Positions 23,126 to 35,139 of a DNA stretch of 64,000 bases are shown in pieces (the first letter of the stretch is position 1; each line of letters begins with the position of its first letter). Origin of the DNA: Rhizophagus clarus (Eukaryota; Glomeromycota; Glomeromycetes; Glomerales; Glomeraceae); the NCBI GenBank assembly GCA_015698045.1, contig BLAL01000215.1:1426001-1490000 (forward strand), in the 5' to 3' direction. The position numbers were made by a program, and so were the translations under genes. A model generated the notes under the pieces. That model saw only the letters and a program-made list of their open reading frames with translations. It searched no databases and had not been told where the DNA came from.

Positions 23126-24733
23126 TATCATGATTAAATCAAAAAATAAAAAAAAAATCTTAGTTTGATTTCAGTTTCATTTCAATTAAAAATAATTGAA
23201 AATCATGTACATGTTTAATTGTTTTAATATAAATATCAATATATCATATTTAAAAATAAAACAATTATATTCTAATTAAATATTTTGTGTACATTTCTTA
23301 AAAAAATCATAAAAAAAATCTTGTACATCGTATATGCATGCAATTACTAAATATCATCCCCTTGTGATAAATAAAAAATTAAGCAACACAAATTCAACAC
23401 AAATTTAACAAATTTAACGAAATTTGGCCAAAATTAATAATTTTTTACCAGAATTATCAACACAAATTGAACACAAAATTTGTGGTGTTGTGCTGGTAAT
23501 TTTTATTTATCACAAGAGGATGATATTTAGTAATTGTGCATGACAGTATCGTATTTTCTGGCCAATCAAAATTAGGCTGATCCTTGCATGTGATTTAATC
23601 ATTTAATCATGCACGTGTTTTTTGTCTTATTTATTTTTGTCTCTTATTTCTTTATTCTTTTGTTCAATATTTTTAATTTTTTTGTCTCTTCTTTCTATTA
23701 TTTCTTTAATTATATACAATATATTTACATATATTTCATAATTTATTGCTTTGCAGGTATAGAAATATTTGTTTATTAATACTAATTATTTTCATTTTTT
23801 TTTTACCTCTTTGTTACTTTGTATCGTAATACTAACAATAATATTTATGTTTCCTTTATTCCTTTTTACTTGTACTTTAATACTAACAATACTAACAATA
23901 CTAATAACATGTTTATTTTTTCCTTTCTTTTTATTTCTTTATTCTTTTGTTCAATTACTTTGCAGGTATAGAAATATTTATTTATTAATACTAATTATTT
24001 TAATATTAATGCATTTTTTTTACCTTTTTGTTACTTTATATCATAATACTAACAGTACTATCTACGTTTTCTTTATTCCTTTTTACTTGTACTTTAATAC
24101 TAACGATAATATCCATGTTTCTTTTACTCCTTTTACTGTTTCTTTAACTCTTTTTACCTTAATACTAACAATAATAACAATATTTCTTTTATCTTTATAT
24201 CTAATACTAACATTACTATAGCTGTTTCTCTTCTTTTTACGTCTAATAATATTGTTACTCTTTATTCTTTCTTTTTTTTACTTTTATGTATTCTGTATAT
24301 ATTAATAAATACTTGTAATTTTTTATGGTTTAATAAAATTATATCTAATAAAACATACATTATATAAACTTATAGTATAGAAAATGAAGTATTATTTATT
24401 AAAATATTTTGAAACATTATGAAATATTACGTATATTTTAAAAAGTTGCGAAGTATTATGCAGTAAAATTACAGAATAACATATAGTAATATTTTGAAAT
24501 ATTTTAAAAAGTTACAAAATATTACGCTTACGCAAACTTGTGGCGAGTCTGAAAATTTATAAAATATTACAAATCGTAAAATTACGAAGCTTTGCATATT
24601 GTAATATTTCAAAATATTTTAAAAAGTTACAAAATATTACGCTTACATAAATTTGCAGCGGGTCTGAAAACTTACAAAATATTATGATGTGTAAACTTAC
24701 GCAACTTTTTGCACTATATAATTTCCTGATGTA

Positions 24734-25520
24734 AAAACTGATCTAAAAAAAAATCATTAGTTAGTTAAATAAAATAACTAAAATTGAAAAAGAATTTGCA
24801 AATTCTATGTTCAAAGATTTGAAGCAGCTGTTTAAAAAAAGAAAGGAAAAAGAAAAAAAGAAGGGGAATTGGAAGAAAGGTGAAAGGTGAAAGGTAAAAA
24901 GTGAAAGTGAAAGGAAAAGAAAAAGAAAAAGAGAAGAACAAGTGAAAATATATTTATGGAGAATGATTTGTGAAAACTATGGTGAATGATAATTCTGGAT
25001 CAATATCACTGAACTTGTACAATAAAGGTGGATATTGATATAGAAACTGTTAAGATCGTATCTAGAAGTTTGAGCTGTTTAAAAATAAAAAAAAAATGAA
25101 ATATTATTAAATGTTTTGTTAATAAAAAATAGCTTTTAAAAAGAGGTTTAAAGAAAATTCTTTACAAATTTTTTATGCTTCTAATGCTTGAAGAACTGGG
25201 TGTTTATAAAAAAAATAAATATGTATCTAAATAACCTGTCTACATAAAGAAAAAAATAAAATATCAATAAGTGTTTTGTCAAAAAGAAAAAAGGTTTTTT
25301 TAAAAAAAATGCTAAAAGTCTTACTAAATTAATGCTTCAAGAATGTTTAAAAAAGAAACCAAGTTCTGGCTAAAATTCTTATATTATGATCTAGACTTAT
25401 TTAAAAAAAGAACAGACTAATTATAACTGAAATTCAAAGTGTTTAGATTTATTTAAATAAAAAACTAAAGGAACAAAACATCAGTAAGCATTTCGTCAAA
25501 AGAAGTAAGTCTGAAAGTAT
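24734..25520. repeat. Degenerate array of A-rich units about 110-130 bp long
   Basis: Units contain TACAAAAAGAAAAAAATGAA, AATAAGTGTTTTGTCAAAAA and an ATGCTTCAAGAA-like block. The same type of unit is present at 20700-20960, so element B appears to have landed within an older array. A purine-rich patch lies at 24835-24950. Confidence 0.45.
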
Positions 25521-26988
25521 AATTAATTTAACTGTTAACAGTGATAAAAAAATATAATTAAGATTTATGTACCTTTCGTATAATTAAAATAAACCCAGAA
25601 ATCTCATTCTACAAGAGACTCAACTATTGAAACCTAAAAAAGTTAAATACTTGTTTTCTTTCTAATTGATATATGAACTATTAATAAAGTTTGTTAAATA
25701 AAAAAAAATAATATAAAAAAATAATAAACTTATCAAAATATCAAGAAAATTTGAAATTAAAGGACATGCTGAAATGTCATATTCAAAAAAACTAAAAGAA
25801 TACAGTTTGTTAAAGTTTTTAATAGAAAATATAAAAGGAGAAGTAAGAACAAAAGGAAAGGGAAATGGAAAATAGAAATAGAACTAAAAAAAAAGGTAAA
25901 GAGAAAGGGAAAAAAGTGAGAAAAAAGAAAGGGAAAAAACAAAAGAAAGAAAAAGGAATTATAAGAAAGAAAAAAAAAAGAAATTAAAGTTTAAAAAAAA
26001 AGCTTAAAAAAAGCTTAATCAATTGATCAAACTGCATAGTTAATACTTATATCACATGATATATATGATGATCAATTTGCATAATAATATATCATATTAA
26101 ATTACAATAACAAACTAGTATATTTCTATACAAAATTTAGTAAAATAATACTACTGTATGTTAATTAATAGCATTAAACTATATATTGTACATATTAAAC
26201 TATACTTGTTAATAAATGGCATAAAAAAACTTATGTGGTTATACAAGTATAACATTGTTATATATTAATTATCAAAGTATATAGTATTAAATGATAGTAT
26301 ATACTGCATTGAAAAATAGCATGGTATTAAACAATAATATAATTGTATAAAGCAACACCTTTCAAAATTTCCTGATGATCTGTATATATATTAATTGTAT
26401 CAGCTAGATTAAATTTTGATTTTATCTGGTATAGTAATTCTATATGTTGTATTATGTCTTCATTGTTTGTTAATGTATTTTATATGAGGACAGTATCATA
26501 ATCATTCATTTATATATAACCATATGTGTGATCAGAAGGATGTTCTCAGGCCTACTATCTGTTTTTGATTTTTAAAATACCCATAATTATTTTAGCATTT
26601 GGATTATTCTAGTAGTTATAAAGTTTTGTTTATACAAGTTAATTCTAGATGGGTTTTAAAATTTTGATACCAAAGAATGGTTTTTAATTAATTTCAATAA
26701 TTATTTATTATACAGAAAAAAAAAATTTATATAATTCTTTATTAGAAATGGTAACCAAATAGATTTTATCAATGGTAAATACCGAAGCGCATGCATATGC
26801 TTTATGACGCAATGTAATTAATTGATTGTTAATAACACAGCGGATAAATTTCGGTTTAACGATCATCTCATTTTTAAATTTTCTGCTTACAGCTTAGACT
26901 TCGGAATATATCGAAACGATAGAATGGAAGAAATGGGATATATACGCGACTTCCACTTCGAGTCTGGTCAATAAACTTCACGTTAAAT
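25521..26988. other. AT-rich intergenic DNA and Rcf2 upstream region
   Basis: A long polypurine tract (about 25845-25985, AAAGAGAAAGGGAAAAAAG-like) is followed by TATA-rich sequence. The last 150-200 bp before 26989, less AT-rich and containing GCGCATGCATATGC and TGACGCAAT, probably hold the Rcf2 promoter and 5' UTR. I see no other gene. Confidence 0.5.
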
Positions 26989-27715
26989 ATGAAAATACTT
27001 ACAGAACAAGAAAAACAAGGTTCAATATTGCGTTCTTCGAATTTGCTTTTGCTTATATATTCTCATATTACTCTTTATCTCACTTCTATAATTTTAAATT
27101 AGAACATTATAATGCAACAATTAAAGGTGGTATTAGAGGAGCAGAAATTGGCCTTGGAGTAACGCTGGGTTTATCCTTGATAGCCCAACGATATTTTCCA
27201 ACTTTTAGAAAGTTAACTTTACCCATTAAAGCTTTTTTAGTCTCTTCTGGTACTTCAGCTGCAAGTATTATTTTAGCTGAACGAGCTGGTTTAGAATATG
27301 AAAGAAAGAAATACGGCTACTATGAACCTGAAAAACAAATTTCTTCAAAAGATAAGCCTTCTTTGCAGAAAACTAAAGATTTTATATCTGAAAATAGATA
27401 TGGCATTGCTACCTCTGCTTGGGCTTTAAGTATTGTTGGTAGTTTGGCTTATACTTATAATAACAAGTAAGTATTTATGATGCACTATTATTTATTTCTT
27501 CGTGATATTTAACCCTCTTTAATTTTAGGTATTTAACCCTTTCTCAAAAAGTTGTACAAGCACGTATGTATGCTCAAGCCTTAACAATTGTACTCATCGC
27601 CGCTGCTGCTGGTATTTCTGTGACTGATAAAAGAAAACCAAGTGTTCCTGCAAGTCAAGATCATTGGAAAGACATGGTGGCTGCTGAAGAGAAAAAAATT
27701 AATGAGATTTCTTAA
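26989..27715 (+). CDS. RCF2: Respiratory supercomplex factor 2-like protein (HIG1 domain)
   Basis: Mitochondrial inner-membrane protein that associates with complexes III and IV and modulates cytochrome c oxidase (yeast Rcf2 knowledge). Three exons, 26989-27019, 27103-27466 and 27529-27715, join in phase to give 193 residues; yeast Rcf2 has 224. The start MKILTEQEKQEHYNATIKGG parallels the yeast start, with its invariant KGGI-GA. Two hydrophobic helices follow (GLGVTLGLSLIA; AFLVSSGTSAASIILAERAG). The C-terminal HIG1 domain has YGIATSAWALSIVGSLAYTY, then QKVVQARMYAQALTIVLIAA. The first donor is GTTCAA, weak but in phase with a conserved join. Complete; convergent with DDI1. Confidence 0.93.
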
Positions 27716-27846
27716 TTTTTATTTAATTAATAATTACCTCATTATAACAAAATGTAAAACTTGGTTAACATTTAATAATTATAATAAATATGAAAAATAA
27801 AATATAAAAATCCATAATCTCTCAAGCACTACTATGGAATAACATA

Positions 27847-29783
27847 TCAATTCTTATCAAATAATAAGCTAGCAGCGGTATCAACATTACCACTTGCTAT
27901 ATCTAATAATTTAATAGCTTCATCTCTTGTAATTCCTCCCATTGAAATCAAATTTTGAATATGTTCTTCTGGATATTGTGAATGTTGTTGGGATACTATT
28001 AAGAAAAACAATAATAATAAATAATTGGATTTTAATTTAAATATAAAAAATCAATGATTATTACCCGGGGAAGAAGAATTTGAGGAAGGCGGATTAGCGA
28101 TGATGCTAGAAGAAATTGATGGAGATTTCGTATTTGACGCACTAGAGCTACTTGCTATATCATTAAGACTTTCTCCCATCTCATCCATTCTCGCACTTTC
28201 TGGTAATTCATGTTCTGCTAAAAACCGAATTTCTTTATCATTAATAACTAACGCATTCTTTCGCAAATCAATACATGCCTAAATAATTACCATTTTTAGT
28301 TTTAACGCTAATAAATATATCTTAAAATCTTTGCAACTAACCCTAAACTGACCTGATGACGCTTAAGCATATCTAGACCGAATAATAAATCGACTCCACG
28401 TCCCTAACAATTTATTTTCGGAGAATTTAGTTAAGAATACTTGTAATTTCGTTATATTAGTTTATTTACATACTTCCATAATTGTAAACGAACAAGCCAG
28501 AAACAAATCAGTTCCGACACGAATCTGTGCAGAATGGACACGACCTATAATTTTCGCAGTTCCCACACCTTTAGCAATTCCTGCAAATCTTTTATCTACA
28601 AGTCGCATAATTCTAATATATACCCACATTAATATTAAAAAAAGAATCATATGCACATTTTTTGAATGTAATGGGCTGAATAACCACGTACCCGCAATTT
28701 TCGGCGCACTGGGGACTCACTTGATTTATGAAAAACAATTAATTCGCTAAAAATTAATAATAATAAAAAAAAAGAACATCGCATTTAACCTACTGATAGT
28801 AGCCTGAGCACCAGAATCGACGAAAGCCTTCACCGGATGTCCATTAACTTCAACGTTAATATATAACATTGTTACCTAATCAAATATATATAAGCCAAAT
28901 AATCTAATTATGAAAATAAATTCTTTTAATACTATTGTTAAACGAACTCTGCCAAAAGATTCCGGACTATATTCCAATGCAGTTTGCATGTTATCTAAAA
29001 CATTTTGCATTCTTATTTCTTCCTCTATCCTTCTTTGTGCCTCAATATCATATGGATCAGCATTAAGCATATTCTATTTGTTGAAAAAAATAAAAAAAAA
29101 TTAATAGTCCCAAAAGAAATAGAGGTTCTTTACATTAAACAAAATAGCCTACGATCTGTTGCATCCTTTCCTGACGTTGCTCCATCTGTCGAATTAGTGC
29201 AGTAAATCTTGACGGATCATTCAATGCAGCATCAGCAAGTTCCGGCTGATACTTGTAAAATCAACAAACTAATTTATGTATTTAGTTCATTCAATAATTA
29301 ACAAAATTCTTTAAACGACTTACTTGAAGTAATTGTTGTATCAAATCGGGCCGACTCAGAACGATTTGACGTATATGTTCTGCACTAATATTAAATAAAT
29401 GGTAACTATTATTTTGTCGAGGCATAAATGCGGGAAGAATATAAAAAAAAACTCACGCTGTAGACGATGATTGATTACTGGAGGGGCTTTTCTTAAGAAA
29501 CAATATATCATCTTGAATAACACCATATTGCTCTAGAGTTTTCTTTGGATCCGTCAATTCTTGTTCGTGATAAGATAAAATTTGATCAGCGGGCGCTATC
29601 CCTGTCTACAATAATTTGACAAATCAAAAACGATTAAACTTATGCTAGAGTTTAACATTCTCAAGAATATGAGAATTTTCAAACCATTGTCTCAATTAAA
29701 GCTTTAAAGTTTTCTAATTCCATCTGTGAATCGACTTCCAAATTATGGACTTCGCCCGATTCTGTCGTAAATGCAATTCTCAT
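27847..29783 (-). CDS. DDI1: Ddi1-type ubiquitin shuttle with aspartyl protease domain
   Basis: Ddi1 carries ubiquitinated substrates to the proteasome and cleaves heavily ubiquitinated proteins through a retroviral-like protease fold; it is a host housekeeping gene. About eleven exons give about 399 residues; yeast Ddi1 has 428. Order: ubiquitin-like domain ([20 protein letters not shown] onward), helical region ([19 protein letters not shown]-type, visible as [20 protein letters not shown]), protease domain with catalytic [20 protein letters not shown] and [20 protein letters not shown], Ser-rich linker, and C-terminal UBA domain ([20 protein letters not shown] then ASLLFDKN). One exon of only 28 nt carries MSPQCAENC. 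All joins are GT-AG and keep frame. The active-site Asp is intact. Stop TGA at 27849-27847. Confidence 0.95.
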
Positions 29784-30815
29784 TTCTTCACACGAGAATG
29801 ATAAAACGTAAGAAATTGACGTGATATTTTAATAATTTTAAGGGTAAATACACCAAATATTTGTTTTGAACATACTCTTTTGTGTGTACAGTACTTGAAT
29901 GCTCTTCGATAAACTAATAACGCGATCAAATTCACTACAGGATGTTCGGTAATTATGCAAAACCAAAAAAAAAAAATTCCGTAATTTTATATTATGTCCA
30001 GATTGTTACACTGCAGTTCTCTAATCATACTTCCTATTTTGATTAAATACTACCCCAGGTTTTATACCTTTATAATTTAAGCTAAAATTTAAATTTTCTA
30101 CTATAAATGCTTTTATTAAAGAAATTATCATACTAATAATAATTATTTACTGTATAGGTATAATATATTAAAATAATTACTTTTTAAATAATCCTATATT
30201 ATTAATATAAACTAGAATTCTAAATAAAAAATTACTTATATTATATTTTAATAAGTATTAAAAATTAAGAAAAATAAACAATATTTTTTTCTTTAATTTT
30301 ATAAATTTATATTATATAATATATTAATGTATTTTTAATTAAATTTTCTAATATAGTTAGATAGGATTTCAGAAAATTCTTATAAGGTAAGATTCCAAAA
30401 ATATTTTTTATTAATAGTTTTAAGCAAGAGTTTTTTTATAATTGCTAAATAAAGTTTGTATTTAATATCAAAAATTATAAATTAATCTTTTAATCTAACT
30501 AAAATTTTTATTTTATTAAAGTTTTATTTAATATTTTGATCTGATCTGATTTATTTAACCTAAAATATTTGGATTACTTTAGGTAATCAAAAAATGGTTT
30601 AAAATTCAAAGAGAATAATAAAAAAGAATTTTATTTATTTATTCTAATTTGTTACTTATAGTTTTAATTTAAAAAATTTTATTAAAGTTAAATATTATTA
30701 TAAAAAAAAAATATTTATTTTGAAAAATGATCAAAAAATATTATTCAACTGAATATATTATTATTTAATTACTGATTCATATAAAATAAGTAAAAATTAG
30801 TATAGTAAATTATAA
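29784..30815. other. DDI1 upstream region and AT-rich intergenic DNA
   Basis: The first 200-250 bp upstream of DDI1 are less AT-rich and likely contain its promoter. The rest is A/T homopolymer-rich with no coding signal. Confidence 0.5.
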
Positions 30816-30823
30816 GGCATTAT

Positions 30824-32397
30824 AGGACCTAGAAATATACATATAGGAGTAGGATCTATCAATGCGTCATCATCATAGTGAAATTAGATGAGATAAAGTT
30901 TTGATTTACATATAATTTAAGAGTTTTTTGTCATAATTAGATCATTAAATTGCATATTTTTATCAAAAATTTTTATATGTAAAAGATTTAATTTATGTAT
31001 TTTAACCTATATTTTATTTGACCAATTATATATATATACTGTTATAGAAAATTATTCAATATGCTAAAATACAATTTATTAATCATAAAATTTACAGTTT
31101 TATAGTTTTAAATTTTTTCTTTTAAAAAAGATTTTTTTATCAATTTTTATAACCAAATTTTTTTTTTTAATATTTAATATTTTTTATCAATTTTATAAAC
31201 TGAATTTTTTTTTAATATTTATATTATTAGCTTATCTGAATTTTTTTTTTAAAAAAAAATTTTTTATAAACGAAACTTTTTCTTTTAAAAAAAATAAATA
31301 GTTAAGAAATTTATTTTTTTCACTTTTCTTTTTCACTAATTTAAAAAAATAAAAAAAAAAATTATTTATAAAAAAAGTTTTTAGTATTATTAGAATATAA
31401 ATTGGAATTAGCAGACTCTTGCAAATATGATGAGTTAAGTGTAAAAAGCAGAATTCAAAAAATGTTAATAAAATTTTATTAATATTTCTTTTAGTTTTTT
31501 AGGTATCTACATAATTAAGATTATTCTATTTTTTATAGCTTATTACATTTGATAAGTTTCAAATTTTTAGGAATTTTATTAAAAAATGCTTATTAATATT
31601 TTATAATTTCTTTTTTATAGATTTTAGAATTCAATCAGAACTTGAAATTCAAGTCAGGTAAGTATTTCTAAAAGAGATAAACACATTTGATTTTTTATGT
31701 ATTAAAGAGTATTTACTAACATTCTTTAATTTTTTTTTTGTAGATTTTAAAGTAAAATTTAGAATTCAAGACAGTTAAGTATTACTAAAAGTAGGAGGAT
31801 GCAGGTTTGAATAAAATATTTACTAACTTTTTTTTTTTTGCGGAATTTAGACTAAAATTTAGAATAATTCAAAATAGGTAAATATTTTTTAAAAAAGGAG
31901 TGGTTTATATAAGAATACTTACTAATATTCTTTAACATCTCTTTTTGTAGATTTTGAACTGGAACTTCAAATTGGAATTTAAATATATTATAGAAATGAA
32001 CTTTCAAATATAAATATTAAAAAAAAAAATAATAATTTTTTTTCTAATTATAAAGCTATATAAATTTATATACAAATATTATTAAAATATAATACATTTT
32101 ATTATATTTTGTTAATATAACATAAAAAGAAACAAATATAATTTTTTTTTTTAAAAAAAAACTGATATTAAACTGCAGATTATAAAAACTATATAATATA
32201 ATATACTGCACTTTACTGAATTAATTAATAATTAAAAATTTTAAGGTCTAAAATTTTATTTGCATATTTTTGTGATATTTTCAATATTAAATATCATACT
32301 GTTCATATAAAAAACTCTTGCATACAGTTCATAGTAAAATTTTCTTTTATCACCTGACTGATCCCTATATATATATTTCTGGATCCTGGTATTATCT
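30824..32397. mobile_element. Old non-autonomous hAT-like element
   Basis: The ends are imperfect inverted repeats: left AGGACCTAGAAATATACATA; right read inward AGGATCCAGAAATATATATA. The flanks GGCATTAT (30816-30823) and GGTATTAT (32398-32405) match at 7 of 8 positions, as for an aged 8-bp hAT target duplication. No transposase is present; the interior carries the exon-like repeat array at 31600-31975. Confidence 0.6.
31600..31975. repeat. Tandem array of exon-like units with splice signals
   Basis: Three to four units of about 100-125 bp. Each has a T-rich tract ending in GTAG (or GCGG), a 35-50 bp core such as ATTTTAGAATTCAA-GTCAG, a GTAAGTAT-like or degraded GTAAATAT site, then TTTACTAAC or TTACTAAT before the next T-rich tract. 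These match, in order, a 3' splice site, exon, 5' splice site and branch point. There is no conserved reading frame across the cores. See finding. Confidence 0.6.
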
Positions 32398-32405
32398 ATA
32401 TAGAT

Positions 32406-33850
32406 CATCATCAATTTAATGACTTTATTAAACTAATAAATGTAATATATTTATTATCAAGAGTAGTCATTTACTAATAACATTATAAGTAAAATTTCAG
32501 ATAAGTCATAAAAATAAAAAAAAATTTATTGAAATAAAACAAAAAAAATTTTTTTATTTAAATATATAGCAGATTTTATAATATTTAAATATATAATAAG
32601 ATATAAATATATTTTATTTTTTACTTATAATTCTTTAAAATTAACTTTAAAAATATTGTTTAATATTTTTTTTTAATTTTATTTTTAGCTTTTTTTTACA
32701 AAAACATTATAAATATTACTTTAAAATTATTTTTAAGATTGAACTTGCAGATATTGTTATAATAAGAAAAATTTTTTCTAATATTTTTATTTACTTTTAT
32801 TTTATAAAAAATGCTGATTAAGATAAATAAAATTTATAAGTAATGAAAAGAGAATGAGAAAGTGAAATTTTTTTATGTTTATTGATAATAAGAAATATTT
32901 TTAATATTTTTATTTATTTTTATTTTATAAAATACCAGCTAAAATAATTCAGATTTATCACCGTTTTTAAATTACTGTGATCAGCAGCTTTTTTTTATAT
33001 AAATAAAAATTGATTTTAGATTACATAAATTAAAATCACTTTTTACTATAAATATTATAGATATCATTTGATCTGTGTAATGCTAAGCCACCATTATACA
33101 AACTTTACTAATATTTTTTTTATTATTTGCCCTTTTTATCACAATAGCTTATAAACTGATTCCTCCAATTTCTAGAGATTAATTCTTAAAAACCAATTCT
33201 TAAAAACTGATTCCTAACGATTTTAAAAGTTCACTACTAAATAACAGGTAATATTTTTTTTATTTTATTAATTTTTTTTTTGTTTTTTTTCTTTTTTTTT
33301 ATTTCTAACTATTTTTTTTATTTAGATTTTTAGTTTTTAATAAATAAAAAAACACACTATAAACATCTTATAAACATAATAAAGAATGTTAAAGACGTCA
33401 ACTAAAGTTTAGTAAAATATTTATAAAAAGTATTTTTTGTATGTGTTTAATAAGAGTATTTTTAATAAATCAATTATTTTCAGTTATTTTCAGCTGTTTT
33501 TAATATTTTTTTTTTTAATTAATCAACAAATCACCTGATCATAGCAATTTAAAAATGGCAATAAAAGTAATGAAAAGATTAAAAAAAAATTTTATAATGT
33601 TTAATTAGAAGTATTCTATTTTATTTTTATTTATAGAAGTGTTAACTAAAATATATTAGATTTATTATATAATTAGAAAGTTTTTATTCATTTTATTTAT
33701 TTAGTAAAAATATTTTTAATATTTTTCTTTTATTTTTTATTTTTATTTTTTTATATTCATTTAGATATATATAATTTTGAAATACTGTAAATGAAACTTC
33801 TTATTTTAATTTTTGATTTTAACTTTTATTTTATTATTTTGTATTTTATA
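32406..33850. other. AT-rich DNA without recognisable gene
   Basis: Homopolymer-rich sequence; only short chance frames were seen. Confidence 0.6.
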
Positions 33851-33852
33851 TA

Positions 33853-34010
33853 TAGACATACGTCAGTAGAAAAGGGGGAAATCGACTTTTTTTTCAAAAT
33901 TTATTTTATTAGACCACTTTGCTGATCTCAATCATGTGCACAAAATTAACTTAATAACCAAAATTACAAAAAAAAAGTCGATTTCCTCCTTTTCTACTGA
34001 CGTACGCCCA
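33853..34010. mobile_element. 158-bp MITE with TA target duplication
   Basis: TIRs of more than 35 bp: left TAGACATACGTCAGTAGAAA, right read inward TGGGCGTACGTCAGTAGAAA, both continuing into GGGGAAATCGAC (or GGAGGAAATCGAC) and a T-run. TA is at 33851-33852 and 34011-34012. No coding capacity; same size class as the 150-bp MITEs in elements A and B but a different sequence. Confidence 0.85.
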
Positions 34011-34601
34011 TATGTATAGTATATATATTATTAAATTACTAGTAAAGATGATAATAATTTTTAAAATAAAATAAAATAAAGTTGATATGTTCAGTTTTAA
34101 AGTAATCAAAAAATATTAAAACTATAAAAAAAAGAATTGTTAGTAAGATTCTGTCATTAATCACCTGTAACTATAAGGCTTTTAATTATAAAGTGGATTT
34201 TTAATATTATTTAATGAAGTATTAATTAGAAAATATAAGATTTAGAAAATAAAATTTTTTATTATAATTTATAATTCTATGCTGATCATATCAATTTTTA
34301 TCCTATTATATGCAGATTAATAATTAATCATTAATTATTAAAATATGGATTTTTATTAGAAAATTTTTTTAATATTATAAAACCTAATATCTTTTTTTAA
34401 TTATTATCCATACATTTATTTAAAAATTTTAATATCCTACAAAAAAAAATAAAAAAATATTAAAAGATATTCTAATATAATATTATAAAGTATATAATTT
34501 TACTTTTTATATTATTATTATATATAAGTTTAAATTAATTCTTTAAAAACTTAATTGCTGATCCACATGTGATCGATAGAACAGATATAGTAAATCGTGA
34601 C

Positions 34602-35124
34602 TAGGGATGCCAAAAGTTCAGTTATAACTGGTCATAACCAGTTTTTGCCAGTTCAGTTTCAGTTCAGTTTTAGTCCAAGACTGACCGGTTAACCATCAGT
34701 TTTATATATAAAAAAACTGATGAAAAACTGATCGGTTAATTGTAAATATTTTACAACATATCCCAAACAAAACATCTTTGTTTCAATTGAGAATAACTAA
34801 AAAACGTGAATTTTAATATTTAAATTTATAGTACTATCCTTTTTGAAATTATGAGGAGAATTTTAATTTTGTGCGATGATCATGTGATTTTTGTATCGCC
34901 AAAAAATCTCAAAGTCAGCACTATTTTTGTAAAAAAAAATTATGTAAATTTAAATGTTATTATTAAATAAAGTCATAATTAGCACTTTCAAATAAAAATT
35001 TATTCGGTTTTGCAATCAGTTTTGCGGTTCAGTTTTATTGATCAGTTTTGCGGTCAGTTTGATTTTGGCTGAAAATTGCAGTTTTAAAACTGAAACTGAA
35101 TTGAACTGACTATTGGTATCCCTA
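34602..35124. mobile_element. 523-bp hAT MITE with perfect 8-bp target duplication
   Basis: TIRs begin TAGGGATGCCAAAAGTTCAG (left) and TAGGGATACCAATAGTCAGT (right, read inward). The target duplication ATCGTGAC is at 34594-34601 and 35125-35132. CAGTTTTG/AACTGAAACTG-type words fill the ends. No transposase. Confidence 0.92.
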
Positions 35125-35139
35125 ATCGTGACATTATGT

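Larger units (their letters stand above)
20970..24731 (-). mobile_element. TIR element B: related to element A, opposite orientation
   Basis: The ends start CATCAGAAAATTTTATAG (left) and, read inward, CATCAGGAAATTATATAG (right), flanked by TA at 20968-20969 and 24732-24733. Its contents mirror A: 50-bp subterminal repeats (20990-21470), the Myb/SANT-like gene (minus), a short LINE 3' remnant at the same target site as in A, the inverted AATACTAAC tandem repeat (about 23750-24215) and right subterminal repeats (24400-24700). It lacks the 714-bp element and the 1.2-kb segment and carries its own MITE at 22979-23125. Confidence 0.75.

Noticed and set aside
23769-24221. 150-codon open frame in element B
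   Set aside because: Low-complexity Leu/Ile/Phe/Thr translation of the AATACTAAC tandem repeat; no conserved motif, and its inverse in element A is not open.
13096-24731. Inverted arms as a centromere core or as Polinton-like termini
   Set aside because: The arms resolve into two separate TIR elements, each with its own TA target duplication; no capsid, polymerase or integrase genes are present.
27847-29783. Retroviral protease relic
   Set aside because: The protease motif lies in a complete intron-containing Ddi1 host gene with UBL and UBA domains.
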